Origin: an uncultured Prevotellaceae bacterium
GTDB taxonomy: Bacteria > Bacteroidota > Bacteroidia > Bacteroidales > Bacteroidaceae
Assembly (NCBI GenBank): GCA_902788605.1
Contig: CADAKX010000014.1
Location: 1-57,959 of the forward strand
DNA: 57,959 bases
Reading direction: 5' to 3'
Below are positions 46,492 to 55,402 of this stretch, in pieces. A model generated the notes under the pieces. That model worked only from the letters and a program-made list of their open reading frames with translations, was not told where the DNA came from and searched no databases. The position numbers were made by a program, and so were the translations under genes. Numbering within the stretch: the stretch's first letter is position 1; every line of letters starts with the position of its first letter.

Positions 46492-48870
46492 ATGAAAAAA
46501 CTACTAACACTGACGATAGCACTCTGGGGGCTTATCGCCCCTACAATGGCTGCAGATACCGAAAGTGCCATGAAGGCTGACCTGCTACAGATGTTGGCAA
46601 ACTTCTCCACCTATATGAAGAACGACTTCCAGGACTGCACAGCACCTAATAGCCAGAATGAGCTCTGCGGCTGCTTTAAGGGCGAGAACACCATGGCCAA
46701 CGACGAAAGGGGTGTAAGACCAAATGCTGACCTTTCGATGATCTGCGCCTTCCTTGTGAAATACGGCAAGGATAAGGTGACACTTCCTCAAGACGTGACA
46801 TGGAACGACCTCGAGACAATGGCCATGAAGAGTCTGGTCTTTGCCTATAGCACCCATAAGGCCAACAAACTGAAAGTTTGTAAAGGCAACAATTACTGGG
46901 GCTCCACATCAACCCGCGATGCCGTATGGGAGAGTTCGCTATGGGCTATGAGCGTGGCTTACTCGGCATTCTTCCAATGGGACAAACTGACGGACGCACA
47001 GAAAAGCTATATCTACAAACTTCTGAAAGCTGAATGTAACTACGAACTGGAACGCAACATTCCCACAGGCTTTGCAGGAGATACAAAGGCTGAGGAGAAC
47101 GGTTGGGAAGCAGATGTTCTGGCTGCCACTCTGGGACTATTCCCGAATGATGAGTTGGCTCCTCGCTGGTTTGAACGCCTGCGTGAGTTTGCCATCAATA
47201 GCTACTCTCATAAGGAGGACGCTAACAATCACACCATCATCGACCCTGAATACGACAGCAAAACCGTGAAGGATCTCTATAAGGGTAATAACCTCTACGA
47301 CGACTTCACGCTACAAAACCACAACTACTTCCACACCAGTTATCAGAACGTGGTGATTCAGGAACTGGGTGAGGCTGCGTTGGCCTTGAAACTCTTTCAG
47401 CAGGGGCTATATGGTGAAGAGAAATGGAAGACCAACGCACTGATGCACAACAACGACAAGGTGATGAAAGAGGTGCTCTACTGGCTGGCGCTCAGCGACG
47501 GTGAACTGGCGATGCCTAATGGCAACGACTGGAGTCTATTTCTCTACGATCAGATTACCTCCTACTCGACCAATGCTTGTTTTCTGCGGGATCCACATGC
47601 TTTGATGTTGGAGAACCTGGCATACCAAATGATTAAGCATCGACAGACGACTACCAACGATGGTTCATGGTTGCTGCGGGCTGACGTTGGTGCACGGCGA
47701 ATGGGCGTGGAGGCCCACCGTGTGATGATGACATGGCTGATGCACGAGATGCTCTCGACAGCCAATCTCACTCCTACCCGCTGGGAGGATTTCACCAGTC
47801 AGTACTCACGTGCAATGGTCTTGCCTTCGCAAAACATCGTACGTGCTGCCACACCCTCACGCTTCACTTGCTTCTCGTGGAGCACAGGTCTTAACAGTTA
47901 CACAGGCTACATTGCGCCCAGCACCTCAAGCCTCGCCCCCCAAAACACGAACCTCATCGTCCCCTTCCGAGCCAACAATACGGGCAATTTCCTTGGCTGG
48001 TATGAGGTCAAGGGAAAGAAGACGAATGCCACTCCTGTTATAGCAGGACGCTATGAACTGCGTGACAACAGCTATATCATGAATGGTGAACTGAATACTA
48101 ACGAGGGCACAATGAACAACCGCTTCGCTATCTACTCTACCCCAGGGAATGCGGTTATCTATATGGATTACGTCCGAACTAATATGCCTTGCACCATTAC
48201 AACTGAGAAGGGGGGATTAATGACTATCAGCGTTGACGAGATGACTGCAACGAAACGGACGTTATACACACAGGACGGTAATCAAGTGCTTGACGGCTCT
48301 TCGTTCACAACAATGCACACGCCATGGGTCAACATCGACAACTCGCTGGGCATCATCACACTGGGCGACAATAAGCAGATGGCCTTTGGGGAGCGCGCCA
48401 ACAACAACTCAGTGCTCACTGCTAAGCTTTATACGCTCTACAGCGACACAGAACGCACCTACGAGCGGAACACATTAGTGAGCAAGAGAGCGGTGGTCTA
48501 CTATTGCAACACTACGGCAGAGAACACTAAAAGACTTTATGCAGATAGCAAGCAACTGGAAACACCCGAAGGATGGAATGGCGTCATGGTAACCGACACC
48601 GACGGCACATGCTACCTCTGGCTAAACAACTTTACTACCAATGACCATAAATGCACAGTCATTGGAAAGGATATCACTGCCGAACAAGTTCCTGGCGATT
48701 CATCCACCATCTACGTATACAACAAGGCCAAGGGCCGCAATACAATTATGGTGACAGTATCTAGCGATGGAGATAGCCACACTGAAAACATCAAACTAAG
48801 GTCTAAGGTCCTCAAGATTTCTATCCATAAAGGCAAACTTTCGACAGAGAAAATTAAGCGAAACAATTGA
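46492..48870 (+). CDS. Large secreted protein, possible polysaccharide-lyase-like fold
   Basis: 792 residues with a signal peptide (MKKLLTLTIALWGLIAPTMAA). The N-terminal ~390 residues look all-helical (RDAVWESSLWAMSVAYSAFF, LQNHNYFHTSYQNVVIQELG), the C-terminal part beta-rich (IYSTPGNAVIYMDYVRTNMP). This alpha-toroid plus beta-sandwich layout occurs in several polysaccharide lyases (PL8, heparinase and alginate lyase groups), and the Asn-His-Asn-Tyr-Phe-His cluster near 275-281 could be catalytic. I cannot assign a family. The end is Lys-rich without a clear T9SS tail. It follows tsaE by 18 bases and ends the run at the terminator 48891. Confidence 0.65.
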   Translation: MKKLLTLTIALWGLIAPTMAADTESAMKADLLQMLANFSTYMKNDFQDCTAPNSQNELCGCFKGENTMANDERGVRPNADLSMICAFLVKYGKDKVTLPQDVTWNDLETMAMKSLVFAYSTHKANKLKVCKGNNYWGSTSTRDAVWESSLWAMSVAYSAFFQWDKLTDAQKSYIYKLLKAECNYELERNIPTGFAGDTKAEENGWEADVLAATLGLFPNDELAPRWFERLREFAINSYSHKEDANNHTIIDPEYDSKTVKDLYKGNNLYDDFTLQNHNYFHTSYQNVVIQELGEAALALKLFQQGLYGEEKWKTNALMHNNDKVMKEVLYWLALSDGELAMPNGNDWSLFLYDQITSYSTNACFLRDPHALMLENLAYQMIKHRQTTTNDGSWLLRADVGARRMGVEAHRVMMTWLMHEMLSTANLTPTRWEDFTSQYSRAMVLPSQNIVRAATPSRFTCFSWSTGLNSYTGYIAPSTSSLAPQNTNLIVPFRANNTGNFLGWYEVKGKKTNATPVIAGRYELRDNSYIMNGELNTNEGTMNNRFAIYSTPGNAVIYMDYVRTNMPCTITTEKGGLMTISVDEMTATKRTLYTQDGNQVLDGSSFTTMHTPWVNIDNSLGIITLGDNKQMAFGERANNNSVLTAKLYTLYSDTERTYERNTLVSKRAVVYYCNTTAENTKRLYADSKQLETPEGWNGVMVTDTDGTCYLWLNNFTTNDHKCTVIGKDITAEQVPGDSSTIYVYNKAKGRNTIMVTVSSDGDSHTENIKLRSKVLKISIHKGKLSTEKIKRNN

Positions 48871-48890
48871 TCTGCCACCAAGAAAAAGAA

Positions 48891-48928
48891 AAGCGCTGCA
48901 AGCCATTCAGCTTACAGCGCTTTTTTTA
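48891..48928. terminator. Strong terminator after the 40087-48870 run
   Basis: AAGCGCTG-C-AAGC (48891-48903) pairs with GCTT-A-CAGCGCTT (48910-48922) with one internal mismatch, then T tract. On the minus strand the flanking TTTTCTTTTTCTT also allows termination of the convergent gene. Confidence 0.9.
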
Positions 48929-48945
48929 TTAGATATTAGTGAAGA

Positions 48946-50874
48946 TTACTTCACCAGTACTTTCTTACCGTTCATAATATACAGACCCTTAGCAGCCTTG
49001 GTCAACTGACGACCCATCAGGTCGTACATCACGTTGTTCTTAGGAGCCACAGTCACCTCGCTTACACCTGCATAAGCTTCTGCATCAATGAATGATACCT
49101 TGAAGAGGTAACGCCAGAAGTCCTTCTCGAAAGCAATCTTAGCATCAATGCTCTTACCTGTTTCAAGAGTCACACCGTTGTTGGTGATATTAACTGGCAA
49201 GATATTGTTCTCAACATCTTCTGACTTGTCCAGAATAATTGCGTTAGCATCACTCTCGACCCAGTTACCATTTGCATCGATATTAATACCAGCAGTAAGG
49301 TCTACGTCAGCATAAGCATCATCTTCTGTTTCAGGATTAATATACTTTACCTTGATAGACTTGGTATCTTCTACGTAACGATTAGCATCTCCCTGAACTT
49401 CAAGAACCTTCAGCACTTCTGTCAAGTCAATAGAACCAGTTGTTATTTCACCAACTGTTGCGGACAAAGGCAACGTAATGCTTGCTGTCTCAAGAGCACG
49501 CTCTGAAGGAGTGATAACATTAGACATGAATGAGAACTCGTCGAAACGGAAGTAGAGGTCTACAGCCACATCTTTGTTCTTATTACAGTTGAAAGCAATA
49601 GTCTGACCGCCATTAGCCTCGCTAGCAATCGTGCTGGGCTCTTCATCAGTTCCAAACACGAACTGCTGCCATTCTTCGTTCAAATTAAGTGAACCACAGA
49701 ACTGCCAATGAATATAGCCACCAGGTGTGGTATGAGCCTGCGTATCAAGTGAAATCTCTTCTTCCAAAGGCTGCCCATCGGTTCTTGCGGCACGTGCCCA
49801 CATCACAAACTTATACTTCTGATTGGTCTTAAACTTGTGAGGAGTAGTTACAAAGAACTGAGTACGCCAATCATCAAAAGACTTTCCATCACGACTATCT
49901 GATGACAAAATGGTATCGTTGTCTACAATATAATATTTTGCAGTTACAGGATTATCATCTGAATCAAGAGAGTCAGTACCTTCAGAGTTCTTCAAAACAC
50001 CTTCTGCATTCCAAGCAACGGTAGTTACCTTCAAAGCGGGCTGTCCATCAACAGGGTCATTTACAAGCTCTGCCTGCTCATCCTTATTGGTGGCACCATT
50101 ACGACCTGTGAAGGTTGTGAAGTTACCTACCTTATCCACAGTCTCAGTTCCCTTTCTTAAGAGGTTTATCCAAGTTGCTTCCTCCTCAGGATCATCAGGA
50201 GCATCATCCTTCACTTCCAACTTAATCTCATCAAAATAGAACACATTTCCTTCCACATTGGTAGACAAGTTGAAAGCAACACTCTGGAAGTTCTTGCCAT
50301 CGGCTTCTTTACACTGATCTGCAGATACTATAATTTCATCGGTAGTAATGGTCTGCCACTCGGTAGTAACATTAATATCGCCAAACAACTGATAATGGTT
50401 ATAATCACCAGGAGCCCAGTGAGCCTGAGTCTCGGCCTTACCAGCCTTGTCTGCACGAACTTTCATTGTCAATCTAACCATTTTACCCTGAGGAATAGGC
50501 TCCGTAGCATAAATAAAGAACTGACAGTCCCATGATGCTAACGCCTCACCATTTTTGGTCTTGTTTTCACAAGAATCAGCTGTGGCTTCACTACGTGCAA
50601 TCACGCGAGCACAATGGTTGTTAGGGTTCGTGGGGTCAACAACGATTGATGCTGTACCCTGATACTGCTCCTCACCAATTTCATTCTTGGGGAACTCGTG
50701 AGCCCAAAATGAATTCCATGTTGCGCCCTCAACCTGCATAGCTTCCAGGTTCTCATAGGCAGGCAAATCACCTTCCATGTCACCATTGACAACAACATTT
50801 GTCCACTTCTTCTGTGCAGAGACACTACCACAAATAAGCAGCATGCCCGCAATCAAAGTAAAAACTTTCTTCAT
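48946..50874 (-). CDS. Secreted protein with two carbohydrate-binding-like modules and T9SS tail
   Basis: 642 residues. Signal peptide MKKVFTLIAGMLLICGSVSAQ. Two jelly-roll modules of the CBM4_9 / galactose-binding type (about 25-215 and 232-450), each with a similar course (THWAPGDYNHYQLFGDINVTTEWQ-like and QAHTTPGGYIHWQFCGSLNLNEEWQQFVFG); both end in a buried-Phe strand followed by FDEIKLE or FDEFSFM. Then a ~110-residue beta region and the T9SS type A tail (YDLMGRQLTKAAKGLYIMNGKKVLVK). No catalytic domain, so it probably binds surface or external glycans. Its own promoter lies at 50979. Confidence 0.8.
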   Translation of the reverse strand: MKKVFTLIAGMLLICGSVSAQKKWTNVVVNGDMEGDLPAYENLEAMQVEGATWNSFWAHEFPKNEIGEEQYQGTASIVVDPTNPNNHCARVIARSEATADSCENKTKNGEALASWDCQFFIYATEPIPQGKMVRLTMKVRADKAGKAETQAHWAPGDYNHYQLFGDINVTTEWQTITTDEIIVSADQCKEADGKNFQSVAFNLSTNVEGNVFYFDEIKLEVKDDAPDDPEEEATWINLLRKGTETVDKVGNFTTFTGRNGATNKDEQAELVNDPVDGQPALKVTTVAWNAEGVLKNSEGTDSLDSDDNPVTAKYYIVDNDTILSSDSRDGKSFDDWRTQFFVTTPHKFKTNQKYKFVMWARAARTDGQPLEEEISLDTQAHTTPGGYIHWQFCGSLNLNEEWQQFVFGTDEEPSTIASEANGGQTIAFNCNKNKDVAVDLYFRFDEFSFMSNVITPSERALETASITLPLSATVGEITTGSIDLTEVLKVLEVQGDANRYVEDTKSIKVKYINPETEDDAYADVDLTAGINIDANGNWVESDANAIILDKSEDVENNILPVNITNNGVTLETGKSIDAKIAFEKDFWRYLFKVSFIDAEAYAGVSEVTVAPKNNVMYDLMGRQLTKAAKGLYIMNGKKVLVK

Positions 50875-50978
50875 ACTCTTTTGTTTTGAGGTTAATATTT
50901 ATAAGTTTAATTAAAAATGGTTTTATACAACGTTATCGATTGGTTATCGGTTTTTAACCGTTATTGAGTAAATCGATG

Positions 50979-50986
50979 CAAAGGTA
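50979..50986 (-). promoter_or_regulatory. -7 promoter element for the 48946-50874 gene
   Basis: Minus-strand TACCTTTG, leaving a ~100-base leader. The leader contains ATCGAT twice (50938-50943 and 50972-50977) and a short CGGTT/AACCG hairpin, a possible regulatory region. Confidence 0.55.
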
Positions 50987-51082
50987 TGAATTTAGAAGAA
51001 TATCTTGTTTTCTATTCGTAACATTTTGTTTTATATTTGTTGCACGTAGGACAAAAAGCAACGAAAAACAGCATATTTCCAC

Positions 51083-51120
51083 AAAAAAGATGCCCGAATC
51101 TTCTCAGATTCGGGCATCTT
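51083..51120 (-). terminator. Terminator of the ribosomal operon
   Basis: AGATGCCCGAATC/GATTCGGGCATCT stem (51088-51118) with six T on the minus strand, 34 bases after the rplQ stop. It closes the rpsE-rplQ transcript. Confidence 0.92.
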
Positions 51121-51153
51121 AATATTGAGATAATCGATTGTTGATAATCGAAA

Positions 51154-51663
51154 TTATTCAGCCTTCGGAGCCTCTTCGGCTGCGGGTGCCTCAGCAGCAG
51201 CTTCCTCAGCAACAGGTGCTTCCTCTGCCTTGGGAGCCTCAGCCTTAGTAGCCTTACGTGAACGACGAGTAGCCTTCTTCTTGGTCTCAGTCTTTGCCAT
51301 CTCGGGATCGAAGTCTACGAGCTCGATGAAGCAAACCTGAGCAGCGTCACCCTGACGAGCACCCAGCTTGATGATGCGGGTGTAACCACCGGGACGATCG
51401 CCTACCTTCTCACTAACAGTAGAGAAGAGCTCCTTGATAGCTTCCTTGTTCTGAAGGTAGCTGAATACTACACGACGTGAGTTAGTTGAATCCTCCTTAG
51501 CCTTAGTGATAAGGGGCTCAACATACTTCTTGAGGGCCTTTGCCTTGGCCACGGTCGTAGTGATTCTTTTGTGCATGATCAGCGAAATGGCCATGTTGGC
51601 AAGCATGGAAGCGCGATGAGATGCAGTACGACCGAGATGGTTGAATTTCTTATTGTGTCTCAT
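51154..51663 (-). CDS. rplQ: 50S ribosomal protein L17 with acidic-alanine tail
   Basis: 169 residues. L17 core [29 protein letters not shown] through [27 protein letters not shown] (about 1-118), then a 50-residue tail of Lys/Arg followed by Ala/Glu/Pro repeats ([20 protein letters not shown]), as in other Bacteroidetes. Large-subunit assembly. Last gene of the operon. Confidence 0.97.
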   Translation of the reverse strand: MRHNKKFNHLGRTASHRASMLANMAISLIMHKRITTTVAKAKALKKYVEPLITKAKEDSTNSRRVVFSYLQNKEAIKELFSTVSEKVGDRPGGYTRIIKLGARQGDAAQVCFIELVDFDPEMAKTETKKKATRRSRKATKAEAPKAEEAPVAEEAAAEAPAAEEAPKAE

Positions 51664-51742
51664 TTTTGTTTTTTTACTTTTATTGGGCGTAGAGTTTTAA
51701 AGACCATAAGGACCTAGAAACTAAGGACCTTAGGTCAATATA

Positions 51743-52710
51743 TTACTCCTTGTCCAGTTTATACTTTGAAATATCGGTTCCAAACGACAGATTCAGACTC
51801 TCGAGCAAATCATCAAGCTCAGTGAGCGATTTCTTACCGTCTTATTGTACTGTACGAGATCGCCAAGGGTCTCTACATCAGCAGCCTTCAGACAGTTCAA
51901 TGCACGAACAGACAAGTTCATGTCTACGAGCTTAGTCTTAAGCAACTGACGCATGTGCAGTACCTCCTCATCAAACTCCTGGTTACCCTCAACATCATTA
52001 TTCTCAAGGGTAATCTTCTCATCAGAGAAGAGCATGAAGTGATAAATAAGGATCTTAGCAGCCTCTTTCAGCGCCTCCTTCGGGTGAATGGAACCATCCG
52101 TTGTTACCTCGAGGACGAGCTTATCGTAGTCGGTCTTCTGCTCAACACGATAGGGCTCTACTGCGAACTTCACATTACGGATTGGAGTGTAGATAGAATC
52201 AATGGGAATCACGTTAACATCTGTGCAAAACTCACGGTTCTCATCAGAGGGAACGTAACCACGACCTTTATTTACGGTCAGATCTATCTGCATTGAAGCT
52301 TTTGAGTCGAGATGACAAATCACCAAATCGGGATTTAACACTTCAAATCCAGTCAGATACTTGCCGATATCACCGGCCTTGAACTCGGTAGAATTCTCAA
52401 CGGTGATGCTGACTTTCTCGTTCTCGAATTCTTCAACTACTTGCTTGAACCTAACTTGCTTCAGGTTCAAGATAATGTTGGTAACATCTTCCTTCACACC
52501 AGGTACTGAAGAGAACTCATGCTCAACACCAGCAATACGGATGGTGTTGATAGCATAGCCCTCGAGCGATGAAAGGAGAATGCGGCGCAGAGCGTTACCG
52601 ATGGTTACACCGAAGCCCGGCTCCAACGGACGAAATTCGAACTTACCGAACCTGTCGTTGGCTTCCAACATTACCACTTTATCGGGTTTTTGAAATGCTA
52701 ATATCGCCAT
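51743..52710 (-). pseudogene. rpoA: RNA polymerase alpha subunit, frameshifted in the C-terminal domain
   Basis: Intact from [36 protein letters not shown] to the alpha-CTD ([26 protein letters not shown]), giving a correct N-terminal dimerisation domain. Then the frame is lost: after KT it reads [14 protein letters not shown] and stops at 51793. In another frame the rest of the CTD ([20 protein letters not shown]...DKE) continues to a stop at 51743. The missing piece corresponds to DLLKFRNFG; adding 25 bases at 51838/51839 gives 993 bases, that is 330 residues, the family's normal length. The CTD would be disrupted. In an essential gene this suggests an assembly error first; see finding. Confidence 0.9.
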
Positions 52711-52724
52711 TAATTCAATGATTT

Positions 52725-53312
52725 TTAGTTCTTAGAGTACAACTCAACGATTAACTGCTCCTTAATGCTCTCAGGAATATCGGCACGCTCGGGACGATGC
52801 AGGAACTTACCAGCCTTCTGAGACTCGTCCCACTCGATCCAAGGATACTTGCTGTGGTTGAAGCCAGCCAGAGCATCACCAATAACCTCGAGAGACTTAG
52901 ACTTCTCACGAACACCAATAACCTGACCAGGCTTAACCGAATACGAAGGGATATTGACAACCTTACCATCAACAACAATGTGACGGTGACCTACCAACTG
53001 ACGAGCAGCTGCGCGGGTAGGAGCCAAGCCCAAACGAAAAACGATGTTATCGAGGCGGCACTCAAGCAACTGAAGCAGCACCTCACCGGTGATACCTTCA
53101 GCTTTAGCAGCCTTCTCAAACAAAATACGGAACTGGCGCTCAAGTACTCCATAAGTGTACTTGGCTTTCTGCTTCTCTGCCAGCATGACAGCATACTCCG
53201 ACTGCTTGCGACGACGGTTATTGCCATGCTGTCCAGGAGGGAAGTTTCTCCTAGACAAAACTTTGTCAGCGCCGAAGATGGGTTCACCAAAACGGCGTGC
53301 AATTTTAGATTT
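52725..53312 (-). CDS. rpsD: 30S ribosomal protein S4, start codon not visible
   Basis: 195 codons from the last recognisable S4 residues: [20 protein letters not shown], then the S4 RNA-binding fold ([34 protein letters not shown]) and [17 protein letters not shown]. The first seven residues (MARYTGP) are missing; upstream sequence is unrelated A+T-rich DNA with a stop at 53325 and no ATG, GTG or early TTG. The first possible start is a TTG at 53258, which would remove ~25 residues of the N-terminus. S4 nucleates 30S assembly. Probably a local sequence lesion as in rpoA. Confidence 0.9.
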   Translation of the reverse strand, partial: KSKIARRFGEPIFGADKVLSRRNFPPGQHGNNRRRKQSEYAVMLAEKQKAKYTYGVLERQFRILFEKAAKAEGITGEVLLQLLECRLDNIVFRLGLAPTRAAARQLVGHRHIVVDGKVVNIPSYSVKPGQVIGVREKSKSLEVIGDALAGFNHSKYPWIEWDESQKAGKFLHRPERADIPESIKEQLIVELYSKN

Positions 53313-53349
53313 CTTATTACGTTATATCGTTATTACGCTATAAGCCTAA

Positions 53350-53739
53350 TTATACGCGACGACGCTTAGGAGGACGACAGCCATTGTGTGGCAGGGGAGT
53401 AACATCAACGATCTCCATCACCTCAATACCTGCACCATGTACGGCACGGATAGCTGACTCACGACCATTTCCGGGACCCTTTACATAGGCCTTAACCTTG
53501 CGAAGGCCCAGATCAAAGGCCACCTTAGCACAATCCTCTGCAGCCATCTGAGCAGCATAAGGAGTGTTCTTCTTAGAACCACGGAAGCCCATCTTACCAG
53601 CTGACGACCAAGAGATAATCTGGCCCTCGTCGTTAGCCAACGAAACGATAATATTATTGAAAGAACTGTGAACGTGGAGCTGACCGATAGCGGAAACCTT
53701 CACGTTTCTCTTCTTTGATACGACTGTTTTCTTTGCCAT
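53350..53739 (-). CDS. rpsK: 30S ribosomal protein S11
   Basis: 129 residues, complete ([20 protein letters not shown] to [11 protein letters not shown]). S11 forms part of the 30S platform near the mRNA exit. Spacing to rpsM 40 bases. Confidence 0.98.
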   Translation of the reverse strand: MAKKTVVSKKRNVKVSAIGQLHVHSSFNNIIVSLANDEGQIISWSSAGKMGFRGSKKNTPYAAQMAAEDCAKVAFDLGLRKVKAYVKGPGNGRESAIRAVHGAGIEVMEIVDVTPLPHNGCRPPKRRRV

Positions 53740-53779
53740 AATTCTTTAATCTTTAAGCTTTAATTTTTAAATTTTAGAA

Positions 53780-54148
53780 TTACTTCGTGGCCTTCTTCTT
53801 GTTTGCAACAGTCTTCTTCTTGCCCTTACGGGTACGAGCATTGTTCTTGGTGCTCTGACCGCGAACAGGAAGACCATTACGATGACGAACTCCACGATAG
53901 CAACCAATATCCATCAGTCGCTTAATATTCAACTGGATCTCACTACGAAGATCACCTTCTACTTTGAATTCAGCGCCGATAATTTCACGGATCTTAGCTG
54001 CCTGGTCGTCGTTCCACTCGCTAACCTTCAGGTCGCGGCTGACGCCTGCCTTATCCAATATCTTTGCTGAACTACTTCGACCAATACCATAGATATAGGT
54101 CAATGCGATTTCGCCACGCTTATTCTGGGGCAAATCTACTCCAACAAT
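53780..54148 (-). CDS. rpsM: 30S ribosomal protein S13, start codon not visible
   Basis: 122 residues from [23 protein letters not shown] to KKKATK. The usual start MAIR is missing: the in-frame codons before it (TTA TTT ATC TTT ATT) contain no ATG, GTG or TTG and run into a stop at 54184. With four lost residues the protein would have the family length of 126. ATT, used by infC in some bacteria, could in principle serve as start. S13 contacts the P-site tRNA and 23S bridge. A minus-strand TACCTTTG at 54200-54207 may be an internal promoter. Confidence 0.9.
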   Translation of the reverse strand: MVGVDLPQNKRGEIALTYIYGIGRSSSAKILDKAGVSRDLKVSEWNDDQAAKIREIIGAEFKVEGDLRSEIQLNIKRLMDIGCYRGVRHRNGLPVRGQSTKNNARTRKGKKKTVANKKKATK

Positions 54149-54199
54149 AATAAAGATAAATAATAAATAAAATAATTCAAAATCGTGCTAAAAAGCATG

Positions 54200-54207
54200 C
54201 AAAGGTA
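54200..54207 (-). promoter_or_regulatory. Possible internal promoter element before rpsM
   Basis: Minus-strand TACCTTTG between rpmJ and rpsM, ~50 bases before the first rpsM residues. No -33 TTG at the proper spacing. It could start a separate rpsM-rplQ transcript. Confidence 0.4.
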
Positions 54208-54254
54208 CGAAGATTTTCTCAAACCTCCGCACTTTGTTATGCTTATTTAACATT

Positions 54255-54371
54255 TTAACCCTGACGCATCTTGTACTTAGGGTTCTTCTTGTTGATCACG
54301 AACAGGCGACCCTTACGACGTACGATCTTGCAGTCGGGAGTACGCTTTTTCAACGATGCTCTAGTTTTCAT
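54255..54371 (-). CDS. rpmJ: 50S ribosomal protein L36
   Basis: 38 residues ([20 protein letters not shown], then [18 protein letters not shown]). Bacteroidetes form, with a single Cys (CKIVRR) and thus no complete zinc site. Between infA and rpsM as expected. Confidence 0.97.
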   Translation of the reverse strand: MKTRASLKKRTPDCKIVRRKGRLFVINKKNPKYKMRQG

Positions 54372-54385
54372 ATCTCTCTAAAAGT

Positions 54386-54604
54386 TTATTTGTATCGAAA
54401 AACAATTCTTCCTTTTGTCAAATCATAGGGGCTCATTTCAACCTTAACCTTATCACCAGGCAAGATACGAATATAGTGCATTCTCATCTTTCCTGAGATG
54501 TGGGCAATTATCTGTACCCCATTCTCCAGTTCTACGCGGAACATTGCATTCGAGAGCGACTCGATGATGGTTCCATCCTGCTCAATAGCGGATTGTTTTG
54601 CCAT
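54386..54604 (-). CDS. infA: Translation initiation factor IF-1
   Basis: 72 residues, complete OB fold ([20 protein letters not shown] to [12 protein letters not shown]). Binds the 30S A site. 14 bases separate it from rpmJ. Confidence 0.98.
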   Translation of the reverse strand: MAKQSAIEQDGTIIESLSNAMFRVELENGVQIIAHISGKMRMHYIRILPGDKVKVEMSPYDLTKGRIVFRYK

Positions 54605-54614
54605 GCTTAATTCT

Positions 54615-55400
54615 TTAGTTTGCTTCTATTTCTTCAAATGATGATAAAATCTCTGCTTCACCTCTGCGAACGACGATAGTATGCTCGAAATGTGCAGCTG
54701 GTTTTCCGTCACGGGTGCAGACACTCCAGCGATCGGTTCCCAGATAGATATCCCTCTTACCCAAGGTAATCATTGGCTCGATAGCAATACACATACCTGC
54801 TTTCAACATAATACCATTGCCACGTCGTCCGTAATTTGGTACGGGAGGATCTTCATGCATCTCACGTCCGATACCATGCCCAGTAAGTTCTCTTACAACG
54901 CCATAGCCTTCCGCTTCACAATAGTCCTGAACAGCAGCGCTAATATCTCCCAGATGCTTTCCAGCCGAAGCATTCTCAATGCCCTTATAAAGTGACTCCT
55001 TCGTTATTCTAAGGAGTTTCTTCACTTCATCAGAGACTTCACCAACGCAAAACGTATAAGCTGAATCTCCGTTGAAACCATTAAGAAGAGTGCCACAATC
55101 AATTGAGATAATGTCTCCCTCCTTCAATACGGTCTCTTCATTGGGAACACCGTGAACAACGACATCGTTTACCGATGTACAGATGCTGGCAGGAAACGGC
55201 CCTCCATATGGATTGGGGAAGCCCTTGAAAGTCGGAACTGCTCCGTGGTCTCTGATGAACTCATCGGCCACACGATCCAACTGGAGGGTCGTTACACCAG
55301 GTTTTATATGCTTTGCCAATTCGCCAAGAGTTTTACCAACAAGTTGGTTCGCCTGGCGCATCAGCTCAATTTCATCCTCAGTCTTCAGAAATATCTTCAT
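54615..55400 (-). CDS. map: Methionine aminopeptidase, type I
   Basis: 261 residues. His of the active site in HGVPNEE, metal ligands in [44 protein letters not shown] and [10 protein letters not shown]. Removes N-terminal Met in the cytoplasm. It starts 2 bases after the secY stop, so the two are coupled. Confidence 0.97.
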   Translation of the reverse strand: MKIFLKTEDEIELMRQANQLVGKTLGELAKHIKPGVTTLQLDRVADEFIRDHGAVPTFKGFPNPYGGPFPASICTSVNDVVVHGVPNEETVLKEGDIISIDCGTLLNGFNGDSAYTFCVGEVSDEVKKLLRITKESLYKGIENASAGKHLGDISAAVQDYCEAEGYGVVRELTGHGIGREMHEDPPVPNYGRRGNGIMLKAGMCIAIEPMITLGKRDIYLGTDRWSVCTRDGKPAAHFEHTIVVRRGEAEILSSFEEIEAN

Positions 55401-55402
55401 GT

